The position numbers and the translations under genes are program-made. Source: an uncultured Parafilimonas sp. (GTDB lineage: Bacteria > Bacteroidota > Bacteroidia > Chitinophagales > Chitinophagaceae). Taken from it: DNA of 64,000 nt. The stretch's first letter is position 1, and each line of letters starts with the position of its first letter. Of the stretch, positions 18,357 to 27,582 are shown in pieces. The notes beneath the pieces were generated by a model, which saw only the letters and a list, made by a program, of their open reading frames with translations, did not search any database and was not told the DNA's origin. The stretch lies in NCBI GenBank assembly GCA_937892395.1, contig CALAGJ010000146.1, positions 11,581 to 75,580 on the forward strand. The letters run 5' to 3'.

Positions 18357-19358
18357 TTAGAATGTAAAACCAAAGTCTAAAAGATCTCCCATATCCGCAC
18401 CAGTGGCATCTGAGTAGTCTCCTTGCTCTTGCTGTAGCTGATCTAAATTTATATTTCCATTCAATTCAATATGCCTGCACCCAAATTCAAGGTTGCGAAT
18501 AATGACCCAGGGAAAACCCAATCCTAAAGTAAAAAAAAGGATAAGGGCGTTGACAATAATCAATCCGAAAAAATCTCCACCGGTGGCGTTACTTCTAAAC
18601 ACCACCTTATCCTCATGATGCTTTAGTCTTATATTGTCAACAAAAAATTGAAACCTGTCTTTTTGCCACCAGAAAGAATAAATACCAAGGGTAAAAATTG
18701 TCAAAAAATAGCCTTTAAAATTGATAACAAAATAATCTGTGCCATCTCCTTTAAATTCAAATTCAGCATTTCCCATTTTAAGATGACCCAGTACATATTG
18801 ACGAATATTGGTTACAAACCATGCTGCATAAAGCCCAAAAGAAAATATAGTATAGAGGAACCCTTTAATACACAATTTCAAGAGTTCATTCCTATCCCCA
18901 GTATAGCCAAACCTTATACCACGCCAGCTTGACTTAGCACTACGGTACTTTAATGAACCATGTATGGCAAACGGAATGATAAACCCTAATGCTGTAATAT
19001 AAAATAAAAAAGCAGGAAAGGGATAACCTGAATATGATATATATGTGTAGATACACACTATACCAATCAAAATCAAAAACGCCCTTATAAATCCTACAAA
19101 CATTTCTTTACCAGTACCAGAAAATGCAAAAGGTTCCATTTCTAAAGTACTTTTACTATACAAATAACTGAGCGATGTCGCTTTTGCCCATGGGTAATAT
19201 AAACCCAATGTAACTATAGTAAGTATAAGATTTACAATACTAATTTTAAATAAAGTAATACCATTTCCAGTAAAGGCAATCTGGTATGATTTTTCTGGAT
19301 TTTCAGCCGACAATTCAGCAGCAGCATCCAGCAATTCGGGGTTGAAGTTTTCCTCCAT
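18357..19358 (-). CDS. YjgN family (DUF898) membrane protein
   Basis: This 333-residue inner-membrane protein has about six to eight hydrophobic segments and three repeats of a motif LTIVTLGLYYPWAKA-like (also LFTLGLGFPW and LTIFTLGIYSFWWQ), characteristic of the DUF898/YjgN family. The function of the family is unknown. The C-terminus is short and acidic. The M48 peptidase follows directly, so the two may act together in the envelope. Confidence 0.9.
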   Translation of the reverse strand: MEENFNPELLDAAAELSAENPEKSYQIAFTGNGITLFKISIVNLILTIVTLGLYYPWAKATSLSYLYSKSTLEMEPFAFSGTGKEMFVGFIRAFLILIGIVCIYTYISYSGYPFPAFLFYITALGFIIPFAIHGSLKYRSAKSSWRGIRFGYTGDRNELLKLCIKGFLYTIFSFGLYAAWFVTNIRQYVLGHLKMGNAEFEFKGDGTDYFVINFKGYFLTIFTLGIYSFWWQKDRFQFFVDNIRLKHHEDKVVFRSNATGGDFFGLIIVNALILFFTLGLGFPWVIIRNLEFGCRHIELNGNINLDQLQQEQGDYSDATGADMGDLLDFGFTF

Positions 19359-19503
19359 TTATTGACGTTTTAATGCTGTGCAATATAAAGTGGATTAACA
19401 TTTTGTAAACAGAATCTCTAAGTTATTTCAATTTTTTCGCAGATAATCTCTAACATATTGCGCCAGCAAAATATTTATGAGATATGAAACAGTGCTTCTA
19501 TCG

Positions 19504-19535
19504 TTTGCAGATATCTTTCAATACTATTACTTTTG
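19504..19535 (+). promoter_or_regulatory. Bacteroidota-type promoter of gap
   Basis: TTTG (19504-19507) and TACTTTTG (19528-19535) are separated by exactly 20 nt, an excellent match to TTTG-N19-21-TAnnTTTG. It lies 48 nt before the gap start, which also rules out the longer upstream reading frame. Confidence 0.75.
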
Positions 19536-19582
19536 CGCCGCTCTTTATTTTTTCTTTTATTTTCAAAAAATTGTTTAATCAA

Positions 19583-20596
19583 ATGAGTACAGTAAAAGTT
19601 GCCATTAATGGATTTGGCCGCATTGGCCGTTTAGTATATCGCCAGATATACAATATGCAAGGTATTGATGTAGTGGCCATCAACGATCTTACCAGCCCAA
19701 AAGTATTAGCCCATTTATTAAAATATGACAGTGCACAAGGCAGATTTGATGCTACTGTTTCTGCTACTGACAATGCGGTAGTAGTAAATGGCGATGAAGT
19801 AAAAATATATGCACAAAGAAATCCTGCTGATATACCTTGGGGACAGCATGATGTAGATGTGGTATTAGAGTGCACGGGTTTTTTCACTGATAAGGAAAAA
19901 GCGGAAGCACATATTGCTGCAGGTGCTAAGCGTGTAGTTATTTCCGCACCCGCCACCGGCGATTTAAAAACCATTGTATTCAATGTAAATCATAATATTT
20001 TAGACGGTTCAGAAACCGTAATCAGCTGTGCAAGTTGTACTACAAACTGCTTGGCCCCAATGGCTAAAGTACTTGAAGACAGTTTTGGTTTAGTAAATGG
20101 TTTAATGACAACCGTGCATGCTTATACCAATGATCAAAACACGCAGGATGCACCACATCCAAAAGGTGATTTGCGCAGAGCACGTGCCGCAGCCCAAAAT
20201 ATTGTACCAAACAGCACAGGTGCCGCTAAGGCAATTGGTTTAGTACTACCAAGCCTCAAAGGTAAATTAGATGGTTCTGCACAAAGGGTACCTACCCTTA
20301 CAGGATCACTTACAGAGCTCACTGTTGTACTTGGTAAAAAAGTAACGGTAGAAGAAATAAATACAGCTATGAAAGCCGCTGCCAACGATAGTTTTGGCTA
20401 TACCGAAGATGAATTAGTAAGCAGCGATATAATTGGCATTTCTTACGGTTCACTTTTCGATGGCACACAAACACGTGTACAAACCGTAGGCGATACACAA
20501 TTGGTACGTACTGTATCCTGGTATGATAACGAAATGAGTTATGTAAGCCAATTGGTAAGAACAGTACATTACTTTGCCGGACTAATCAGCAAATAA
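19583..20596 (+). CDS. gap: glyceraldehyde-3-phosphate dehydrogenase
   Basis: GAPDH oxidises glyceraldehyde 3-phosphate with NAD and phosphate in glycolysis. The 337-residue protein starts [16 protein letters not shown], with the Rossmann glycine loop. The active site is [12 protein letters not shown], with the catalytic cysteine near residue 151. The catalytic-domain block [16 protein letters not shown] is at the C-terminus. The frame is open 99 nt upstream of this ATG, but the promoter lies inside that stretch. pgk follows after a terminator, the usual gap-pgk order. Confidence 0.98.
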   Translation: MSTVKVAINGFGRIGRLVYRQIYNMQGIDVVAINDLTSPKVLAHLLKYDSAQGRFDATVSATDNAVVVNGDEVKIYAQRNPADIPWGQHDVDVVLECTGFFTDKEKAEAHIAAGAKRVVISAPATGDLKTIVFNVNHNILDGSETVISCASCTTNCLAPMAKVLEDSFGLVNGLMTTVHAYTNDQNTQDAPHPKGDLRRARAAAQNIVPNSTGAAKAIGLVLPSLKGKLDGSAQRVPTLTGSLTELTVVLGKKVTVEEINTAMKAAANDSFGYTEDELVSSDIIGISYGSLFDGTQTRVQTVGDTQLVRTVSWYDNEMSYVSQLVRTVHYFAGLISK

Positions 20597-20617
20597 TTTG
20601 TAATCCTATTACATATT

Positions 20618-20645
20618 AACCGCAGTATGATGCTGCGGTTTTTTA
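20618..20645 (+). terminator. terminator between gap and pgk
   Basis: AACCGCAG pairs with CTGCGGTT around TATGATG, followed by a T run. It would reduce read-through into pgk, which starts 28 nt later. Confidence 0.7.
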
Positions 20646-20672
20646 TTTCTTTTATATTTGAAAAAAAATTCT

Positions 20673-21902
20673 ATGAGTCAGTTTAGTGATTTTATTTTTG
20701 AAGGTCATAAAGTATTAATTCGTGTTGATTTTAATGTGCCCTTAGATAAGCAAACCCTTGCCATTACAGACGATACAAGGATAAGGGCAGCCCTACCAAC
20801 CATAAAAAAAATATTAACCGATGGCGGTAGTGTTATACTCATGAGTCATCTCGGTAGGCCAAAAGATGGACCAGAAGATAAATATTCTTTAAAGCATATT
20901 GTAGATCATTTGCATGCCTTGCTCAATGACTTTGCACATGAGCACCATGTGCATGTGCCCGTATCATTTGCAGCAGATTGTATTGGCAATGAAGCATTTT
21001 TAAAAGCACAAACCATAGAACCCGGCGAAGTGCTGGTACTGGAAAATCTACGCTTTTACAAAGAGGAAGAAAAAGGTGACCGTGCATTTGCAGAAAAGCT
21101 GGCAGAATTGGGAAATGTATATATCAATGATGCATTTGGCACAGCCCATAGAGCACATGCCAGCACAGCAATTATTGCCGAATTTTTTGAACCCTCACAC
21201 CGCATGTTTGGCTTGCTGATGGAAGGAGAAGTAAGTAGCGCAGAAAAAGTATTGCATGCGGCTGAAAAACCATTTACAGCCATCATTGGCGGAGCCAAAG
21301 TGAGCGATAAAATTCTCATACTGGAAAATTTGCTCAATCGTGCCACAGACATCATCATCGGTGGTGGCATGGCATATACCTTTATGAAAGCAAGAGGTGG
21401 CAAAATTGGCAATTCTCTTTGTGAAGAAGATCGCTTAGATACTGCACGCATCATTTTACAAAAAGCAATTGAAAAAGGAGTGAGCATACACCTTCCGGAA
21501 GATTCTGTATATGCAGATAAGTTTGCCTCAGATGCCACCACAAAAACTGGCATGAGCGATGCCATACCGGATGGATGGATGGGTCTCGATATTGGCCCAA
21601 AAGCATGCGGCATTTTTTCGGAAGTGCTGCGCAAATCCAAAACAATTTTATGGAATGGCCCTATGGGTGTTTTTGAAATGGAAGCTTTTCAAGCTGGCAC
21701 AAAAGCAATAGCCGATGCAGTTGCAGAAAGTACCTCTATGGGTGCGTTTTCTTTAGTAGGCGGTGGAGATAGTGTGGCCGCTGTAAATAAGTTTGGATAC
21801 ACCAGTAAAGTTAGCTATGTAAGCACCGGCGGTGGAGCCATGTTAGAATATTTTGAAGGTAAAGTGTTACCCGGCATTGCAGCCATAAAAGGGAATGGAT
21901 AG
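20673..21902 (+). CDS. pgk: phosphoglycerate kinase
   Basis: Pgk transfers the acyl phosphate of 1,3-bisphosphoglycerate to ADP. The 409-residue protein starts [11 protein letters not shown]. It has the N-terminal substrate signature [12 protein letters not shown], the MSHLGRPK loop, the hinge region [15 protein letters not shown], the nucleotide motif GGAKVSDKI and the C-terminal loop [16 protein letters not shown] 15 nt upstream is in frame but unnecessary. The stop is TAG and a terminator follows at 21944. Confidence 0.97.
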   Translation: MSQFSDFIFEGHKVLIRVDFNVPLDKQTLAITDDTRIRAALPTIKKILTDGGSVILMSHLGRPKDGPEDKYSLKHIVDHLHALLNDFAHEHHVHVPVSFAADCIGNEAFLKAQTIEPGEVLVLENLRFYKEEEKGDRAFAEKLAELGNVYINDAFGTAHRAHASTAIIAEFFEPSHRMFGLLMEGEVSSAEKVLHAAEKPFTAIIGGAKVSDKILILENLLNRATDIIIGGGMAYTFMKARGGKIGNSLCEEDRLDTARIILQKAIEKGVSIHLPEDSVYADKFASDATTKTGMSDAIPDGWMGLDIGPKACGIFSEVLRKSKTILWNGPMGVFEMEAFQAGTKAIADAVAESTSMGAFSLVGGGDSVAAVNKFGYTSKVSYVSTGGGAMLEYFEGKVLPGIAAIKGNG

Positions 21903-21943
21903 CCATCAACAGTATATTATTTTTAAATGATATTTTTTTTGAG

Positions 21944-21972
21944 TCACCCGTTTTGGCGGGTGATTTTCTTTT
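21944..21972 (+). terminator. pgk terminator
   Basis: TCACCCG (21944-21950) pairs with CGGGTGA (21957-21963) around TTTTGG, followed by a TTTTCTTTTT run. Confidence 0.8.
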
Positions 21973-22384
21973 TAATAAGTTACCTATGTAATCGTCCGTT
22001 TTTATTCCTAACAGTAGTGGAGGGTTTTCCAAAAAAATCAGGCAATCCATAGACGAATTCAACAATGTTTATTGATGCATTGTCAATGATACAATTTCGC
22101 CCTACGGGCAATGCTCAAGCACGGACAATCATTGCGAGTGAAACGAAGCAAAAAAATCATTGTTTGGGCCATTGCCTTAAGTTTGGTTAGAATAGAAAAA
22201 CAACATTATAAATATCATTTGTGCCATTATTTCGTCTCTAATTAGAGCTTATCTATATAACTTTTGGGACATCAACAAAAAATCAACAATATTTCAATAA
22301 TCAAGTTTGGTTGGCTACAGACAGCACTCACAATCCTATTCAATGCCAAGCCTTTGTGTTTTCACAATTTTAAAACATACATCC
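21973..22384. other. gene-free decayed region with repeat fragments
   Basis: No coding region is convincing. It holds a small GCCC/GGGC hairpin with the sequence shared with 31832-31864, and next to it an ATTGCGAGTGAAACGAAGC repeat-like segment (22131-22149). Both look like remnants of dispersed intergenic repeats. Confidence 0.5.
22099..22126. repeat. dispersed repeat fragment, copy 1
   Basis: GCCCTACGGGC followed by AATGCTCAAGCACGG. The reverse complement shares CGTGCTTG-A/G-GCATT plus an adjacent C-run/G-run hairpin with 31832-31864. Confidence 0.45.
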
Positions 22385-22831
22385 ATGAGCAATTTCTTTT
22401 TTAGAACAATCCTATGCATTACAATTTCAGTGTCTTCGTAAGGGCAAGACACAACACAACTTTATCGTAGCTCCTACAAGTTAATAGTTCCTGTTGACAA
22501 GAAAAACTCTTATGAATAAGACATAACGGCCATTCCTTAGGTGCTTCCTAACAACACCATTCAGCTTTATGCTGGTGAAGCAGTTTATATTGAAGTAATG
22601 CAAGAGAATGGTAATATTAAAAGCATAAAAGCAGTAAATGAAATTAAGAATCCTGCCATAATACCTACAATCAGTTTTACCCTGTCTATTAGAAAAAAAG
22701 TACATGAAGTGACGATGCTTACGGTTAAAAATCCATTTGCTATGCAACTGACCTACCATGCAAATATTTTCCTACTCAACCAACAAAAATGGGCCGATAC
22801 AGATGTGCTTCCGGTTGAGCCAGGTTTATGA
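22385..22831 (+). pseudogene. pseudogene of a small secreted protein, three in-frame stops
   Basis: One frame from ATG 22385 to the stop at 22829-22831 reads through as a coherent protein of about 148 residues, interrupted only by TAA at 22439, TAA at 22517 and TAG at 22538. The start MSNFFFRTILCITISVSS is a typical signal peptide and its first stop lies right at the expected cleavage site before GQDTTQLY. After the last stop about 96 residues are open, beginning VLPNNTIQLYAGEAVYIEV, with beta-strand-like alternation. No frameshift is evident. I recognise no family. It lies between pgk and lemA in a region of repeat remnants, consistent with a decaying gene. Confidence 0.65.
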
Positions 22832-22954
22832 TCATTCGAGACTTGGCCAGACATAATTATTTCCATCGGAATACATGATTTGGCATTCAAAATAAACTGA
22901 TATGAGCGCTGCGCCCTTTACAATGGATTTTACCCGTTTATCAGGCATCAATCA

Positions 22955-22980
22955 TTTGTTATGTAGTCCATATATATTTG
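22955..22980 (+). promoter_or_regulatory. putative promoter of the lemA operon
   Basis: TATATTTG (22973-22980) matches TAnnTTTG. TTTG at 22955-22958 is only 14 nt upstream, shorter than usual. The lemA ATG is 46 nt downstream. Confidence 0.4.
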
Positions 22981-23026
22981 TACCCTTATTCAAACATAAT
23001 TTCACTTTCATTAAAAAAGTAAATAA

Positions 23027-23620
23027 ATGAAAACAAAAAATTTTGGCATCATCGGCATTTTATTTTTTATACTGATACTGGCAGGATGTGGCTGTAATAG
23101 CTATAATGGTCTTGTAACCGGAGATCAGGATGTAAAAAAAGTGTGGAGCAATGTGGAAACCAACTATCAACGCAGAACTGACCTGTACAACAGTGTGATA
23201 AAAACGATTGAGGGCTCTGCTAATTTTGAAAAATCAACTTTAAAAGAGGTTTTAGAAGCAAGGGCAAATGCTACAAGTATAAAGGTAGATATCAATGACC
23301 CCGCTACATTGGAAAAATATCTTGCTGCGCAAAATCAACTTCAGGGCTCATTTAGCAGACTGATGGCAGTGGCAGAGGCATATCCCGATTTGAAAACAAC
23401 AAAAGCTTTTCAAGATTTTCAGGTGCAAATAGAAGGTACTGAAAACAGGATAAACATTGCGAGACAAGATTATAATTCTGCTGTAAATACGTATAACCTT
23501 TCCGTAAAAAAAGTACCCAATAATATTTTTGCATCCATATTCGGATTCAAAGAAAAAGCATACTACAAAGCAGATGCAGGCAGTGAAAAAGCACCCGACA
23601 TCAATTTTGATATAAAATAA
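23027..23620 (+). CDS. lemA: LemA family lipoprotein
   Basis: The 197-residue protein starts with a signal peptide and lipobox FILILAGCGC (cysteine about residue 21). It then has the LemA helical-bundle pattern: VKKVWSNVETNYQRRTDL near the start, followed by a helix with ATSIKVD, a QGSFSRLMAVAEAYPDLK block and a TENRINIARQDYNSAVNTYN block, all typical. LemA proteins are envelope proteins of uncertain role. It is the first gene of an operon with two TPM-domain genes (gaps of 17 and 27 bp), an arrangement common in bacteria. Confidence 0.92.
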   Translation: MKTKNFGIIGILFFILILAGCGCNSYNGLVTGDQDVKKVWSNVETNYQRRTDLYNSVIKTIEGSANFEKSTLKEVLEARANATSIKVDINDPATLEKYLAAQNQLQGSFSRLMAVAEAYPDLKTTKAFQDFQVQIEGTENRINIARQDYNSAVNTYNLSVKKVPNNIFASIFGFKEKAYYKADAGSEKAPDINFDIK

Positions 23621-23637
23621 TAGCAGCACATTTCATC

Positions 23638-24093
23638 ATGTTGTTTAGAAAGAAACCGGTTCAATTTTTTACTGAATCAGAAAATAAAGCCATTGTATCT
23701 GCCATTAAAAATGCAGAAAGACAAACCAGTGGTGAAGTACGGGTATTTGTAGAGAGCAAATGTAGCTTTGTGGATGCTTTGGACAGGGCTTCGGAAATAT
23801 TTTTCAGTCTTAAAATGGATCAAACGGCTCATAGAAATGGTGTGCTGGTATATGTGGCTATTAGAGATAAACAAGTGGCCGTATTTGGTGATGAAGGCAT
23901 ATACGAAAAAACGGGCATAGCCTTCTGGAACAATGCTGTACACTACATGATTCATCGGTTTTCAAATGACAACATAGCAGAAGGAATAGAACAGGTGGTA
24001 AAAGAGATTGGCGAATCTCTGGCGCATCATTTTCCTTATGAAAAAACAACAGACCGCAATGAGCTGCCTGATGAAATTGTATTTGGAAAGTAA
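23638..24093 (+). CDS. TPM-domain protein (cytosolic or peripheral)
   Basis: The 151-residue protein has no signal peptide and is essentially one TPM domain. It contains ENKAIVSAIKNAERQTSGEVRVFVES at its start, GVLVYVAIRDKQVAVFGDEGI in the middle and an IAEGIEQVVKEIGESLAHHFP helix near the end. The TPM fold was named after TLP18.3, Psb32 and MOLO-1. Being in the lemA operon, it probably works with the envelope proteins encoded beside it. Function is unknown. Confidence 0.85.
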   Translation: MLFRKKPVQFFTESENKAIVSAIKNAERQTSGEVRVFVESKCSFVDALDRASEIFFSLKMDQTAHRNGVLVYVAIRDKQVAVFGDEGIYEKTGIAFWNNAVHYMIHRFSNDNIAEGIEQVVKEIGESLAHHFPYEKTTDRNELPDEIVFGK

Positions 24094-24120
24094 ACAGCAT
24101 CAAGCGGCATAAATTTTACA

Positions 24121-24876
24121 ATGAAAAGAGTATTCTTCATTTATATCCTGTGTATGAGTTTTATAAAAAGCTTTACACAGGATATTTTACCTGTACCAAA
24201 CCCTCCACGTTTAGTTACAGACAAGGCATCTATATTGTCTATACAACAGGCTGAAATATTAGAAGAAAAATTAGTGGCATTGGATGATAGCAGTAGCAAC
24301 CAGATTGCTATTGTTACTGTACAATCGCTCAATGGATATGATGTGGCTGACTATGCCAACAAATTATTCAGAGATTGGAAAATCGGAAATAAGAAAACCA
24401 ACAATGGGGTGCTGATTTTGGTGGCTCCAAATGAAAGGCGTATCCGCATAGAAGTGGGCTATGGATTAGAAGGTGCCATTCCGGATATAACTGCAAATGA
24501 TATTATAGACAATATCATAACCCCGCGTTTTAAAGAAGGAAATTTTTATGCTGGTTTGGATGGTGCAGTTGATGCATTGGCAGCGGCAGCTGTAGGAGAG
24601 TATAAAGTAAAGAGACAAAGAGAGGAAGGAGGAGATGGTATTTCATTACTGGTCTTTATCATTATCCTCATTATTATACTCATGGTTGCAGGCCGTGGTG
24701 GTGGCCGTGGCGGCGGCATGATGAGCAGAAGAGGCTATCGTGGTTGGAACAACATACCTCCCATTTGGATAGGTGGAGGCGGCGGCGGTGGCTGGTCCGG
24801 TGGCGGCGGCGGTGGTGGTTTTGGTGGTTTTGGTGGCGGCAGCAGTGGTGGTGGTGGTGCCAGTGGCGGCTGGTAA
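24121..24876 (+). CDS. TPM-domain protein with membrane helix and Gly-rich tail
   Basis: The 251-residue protein has a signal peptide (about 1-20), a TPM domain (about 27-165) with TDKASILSIQQAEILEEKL, NQIAIVTVQSLNGYDV and RRIRIEVGYGLEGAIPD, one membrane helix (about 178-196) and a glycine-rich C-terminus of about 45 residues with tryptophans and serines. This is the YgcG/Psb32-like layout. It is the last gene of the lemA operon. The Gly-rich tail is common in the family, and its codons make the DNA locally GC-rich. Confidence 0.9.
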   Translation: MKRVFFIYILCMSFIKSFTQDILPVPNPPRLVTDKASILSIQQAEILEEKLVALDDSSSNQIAIVTVQSLNGYDVADYANKLFRDWKIGNKKTNNGVLILVAPNERRIRIEVGYGLEGAIPDITANDIIDNIITPRFKEGNFYAGLDGAVDALAAAAVGEYKVKRQREEGGDGISLLVFIIILIIILMVAGRGGGRGGGMMSRRGYRGWNNIPPIWIGGGGGGGWSGGGGGGGFGGFGGGSSGGGGASGGW

Positions 24877-24900
24877 AGGACCGTGAGCTAAAAAATTAGT

Positions 24901-26313
24901 TTATAGCGTTTCCAAAAATCGAATCACACTCGCTCTTTCATTCGCCGAAAGGCGCATATATATTTCCTTACTTTTACTTGCTTCACCTCCATGCCATAGT
25001 ATAGCTTCTTCAATGTTTCTTGCTCTTCCATCATGCAATAATGAGGTATGACCATTTACCGTTTTAATTAATCCAATACCCCAAAGTGGTGGTGTACGCC
25101 ATTCATTTCCATCTGCCAAAAAATCTGGTCTGCCATCTGCAAGGGCAGCACCCATATCGTGCAGCAGTAAATCAGTATATGGACGTATTTGCTGATTATT
25201 TAATTGCTCAGTGGCACTTACTGTTTTAAAAGACGGGGTGTGGCATGCAGTACAATTTGATTTGAAGAATAATTGTTTGCCTTCAAGAACAGTGGGGTCA
25301 CTTACACTTCTCCTGCCGGGCACTGCCAGTAAGCGCATATAGGTAACTACTCTATCCAAATCATCAGCCTCTATTTCGGGGCTACCACCATTTGGTAGCA
25401 TGGAGTATTGAGCTGCTTGTATAGCTGTGAGATTTTCATTGGTAAACAATGGATTGGTTATACCTATATCTCCCAAGAATGCACCTGCTGTTTGCTGTGC
25501 TAAGTCCGGTTGATTTGCTTTCCATCCAAAGCGGCCCATTACTGTGGCCTGTTTTTCTTCACTCCATACCATATTTGCTCTGCCACTGATGTTGTCACCA
25601 TCTCTATCTAACTCATCCACAGCTGCCAGCAGACTACTTTCAGGAATGGATTCCAATAATCCCAGACCCATAACCTGATTTGCAATACGTGGAGAATACA
25701 AAACATTGCCATGCAATGCACCATAGCCCAAGTTGATAAAAGTATAAACAGGCTGCCTAAGTGAGTACTCAGTACCATCTGGATAGCTCCCTTTTACTTC
25801 TGTATAGGACACAGACACATTGCCTTCTGGCGTTACCCCTTGTATGGATAAATTATTGAGTTGCCCACCATAATTTGGCTCCGCCAAAGGCCCACCATTT
25901 GAAGCTAAGCCGGGTATGCTTAGGCGAAATAATAAACCCTTCAACGGATCTGATGCAGTAAGTGGTGGCGCAGCTCTGCCATCTTTAGCATGACAACTGC
26001 CACAGCTCAACGCATTAAACAGCACACCCAACCCATCTCTGGATGTGGCAGATGCAGGTGCCGTAATCCAGTTATTTCGAAAGAAAGAATTTCCTACTAC
26101 AAAAGCATCTAATTGTGTATTGCTCAGGCCCGGCACTTCATTGCCAAAGGCATTTTCGCCAAAATCAAAAGTGGTGGCATTTAGCCCACCACTATATTCT
26201 TCATTGGGCTCTGCCCTTAGTGTATTGTCGTCATTTTTATTACAAGCACTTATATATACTGTGCATACATAAAACGTTGTAATAGAACAAAGCGTTATAA
26301 ATATTTTTTTCAT
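24901..26313 (-). CDS. di-haem oxidoreductase family lipoprotein (DUF1111)
   Basis: The 470-residue protein has a signal peptide with lipobox YISACNK (cysteine about residue 24). Two c-type haem motifs are visible: CGSCH (about residue 98) and CTACH (about 353). The surrounding sequence, including GLGVLFNALSCGSCHAKDG and PYTDLLLHDMGAALADGRPD, fits the di-haem (thiol) oxidoreductase family. It follows the imelysin gene by 8 bp on the same strand. Such pairs occur in Bacteroidota iron-related operons, so a role in periplasmic or surface iron redox is inferred, not shown. Confidence 0.9.
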   Translation of the reverse strand: MKKIFITLCSITTFYVCTVYISACNKNDDNTLRAEPNEEYSGGLNATTFDFGENAFGNEVPGLSNTQLDAFVVGNSFFRNNWITAPASATSRDGLGVLFNALSCGSCHAKDGRAAPPLTASDPLKGLLFRLSIPGLASNGGPLAEPNYGGQLNNLSIQGVTPEGNVSVSYTEVKGSYPDGTEYSLRQPVYTFINLGYGALHGNVLYSPRIANQVMGLGLLESIPESSLLAAVDELDRDGDNISGRANMVWSEEKQATVMGRFGWKANQPDLAQQTAGAFLGDIGITNPLFTNENLTAIQAAQYSMLPNGGSPEIEADDLDRVVTYMRLLAVPGRRSVSDPTVLEGKQLFFKSNCTACHTPSFKTVSATEQLNNQQIRPYTDLLLHDMGAALADGRPDFLADGNEWRTPPLWGIGLIKTVNGHTSLLHDGRARNIEEAILWHGGEASKSKEIYMRLSANERASVIRFLETL

Positions 26314-26321
26314 GATTTCAT

Positions 26322-27479
26322 TTAGAAGCTGATGCTTATTCCAATTGAAAATACTGCATCTGCAATTTTATCAGATAAACTGCGTAGAGCATCTATGGCA
26401 TCAGTTACCAAATTGCCCGGGTCGCCAATAATCTGCTGATCAAAGGGAGCAGGGATTGCAAACACTTTTGTACGTGCATCAGCCAGCTGATCCAGCACTG
26501 CCTGATTTTTTGCAGCATTTGCTATGGCCACAAGGTCTGATATACTTTTTCCACTTACAGTTGTACCATTGGTGCGAACATAAATGCCTTTGTACACATT
26601 ATCAATTCCGGAAAAATTCATGCGAATATCATTGTGTGTATTATCACTAAAGCAGCTGTGCTCATCTTCTTGATCTTGGTTGGTAAGTGCCACAGTCATA
26701 CGCTCACCAGCCAATTCACCTTTGGACAAACTACCAATACCTCTCACAATAAATGTGAGGGCCGAATCTACATTTAGTGTATTTGTAAAATAGTCTCTAT
26801 AGCTGCCACCTGTTTGCCACTCACCTACCAAATAGGATAAATCATCCACCAATAAATCAGTAACTGTTTGCAAATATTGCTTTCTACGATCTTGATTGGA
26901 AGCCGTACCACTTCCATCGGTTACATAGTCTGTGTATGGCCGCTGACCCGCAGTAGATGCAGATAAATCCTGACCCCAAAGTAAAAATTCTATAGCATGA
27001 AAACCGGTAGCAATATTTGTTTCGCTACCATCTTCATTGGCATTGATTAAAATGTCTTTATTAATCACCGGAAAATCAATACTGTTGTTGATGATTCCTG
27101 TATTTGGATTAGATTGCACATAGTCAATCCAGTTTTCATCCATAGGCCATGCATTAATCTGTCCTTCCGGACCATTTTCATCATCTATTGGGCCACCATA
27201 AAAGCGATAAGCCTCTGTTTGTCCATAAGGTAGGCGTGCATCTAACCATGCATTTTTACAGGCCTCAAAAGCAGTGGCTGTGGGGTTTGCAATGAATGCA
27301 TCAATCTTTTCTTGCAGCACTAATGCAGCATTATAACTATCTTCATAAGAAGCTGCCGCTATGGATGCATAATTATCAACAACAGCTTTTTTATCGGTAT
27401 CGTTAATGTCCGTATTGGAGTTTTCTTTTTTGCAAGCAAATAGCAATACACAAAGCAGCAATATAAATGTATTTTTCAT
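26322..27479 (-). CDS. imelysin-family lipoprotein
   Basis: The 385-residue protein begins with a signal peptide and lipobox LLLCVLLFACKK (cysteine 16). The imelysin GxHxxE motif is present as GFHAIEFLLWGQD (about residue 170), and helical segments such as WIDYVQSNPNTGI fit the fold. Imelysin-like proteins are linked to iron uptake; peptidase activity is not supported for the family today. It is the first gene of a two-gene unit with the di-haem oxidoreductase. Confidence 0.9.
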   Translation of the reverse strand: MKNTFILLLCVLLFACKKENSNTDINDTDKKAVVDNYASIAAASYEDSYNAALVLQEKIDAFIANPTATAFEACKNAWLDARLPYGQTEAYRFYGGPIDDENGPEGQINAWPMDENWIDYVQSNPNTGIINNSIDFPVINKDILINANEDGSETNIATGFHAIEFLLWGQDLSASTAGQRPYTDYVTDGSGTASNQDRRKQYLQTVTDLLVDDLSYLVGEWQTGGSYRDYFTNTLNVDSALTFIVRGIGSLSKGELAGERMTVALTNQDQEDEHSCFSDNTHNDIRMNFSGIDNVYKGIYVRTNGTTVSGKSISDLVAIANAAKNQAVLDQLADARTKVFAIPAPFDQQIIGDPGNLVTDAIDALRSLSDKIADAVFSIGISISF

Positions 27480-27582
27480 ATTTTTTTTGCAAAGGAGCAG
27501 CTTATTGGCATGAATGACAAAGCATACAGGTAAATAGATTTACTAAATGCGGAAAGAGATATTGCAATTGGAACTAAATGAT

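Noticed and set aside
22481..22759. Minus-strand 92-codon frame
   Set aside because: Opposes the pseudogene, whose plus-strand reading has a signal peptide and coherent pattern.
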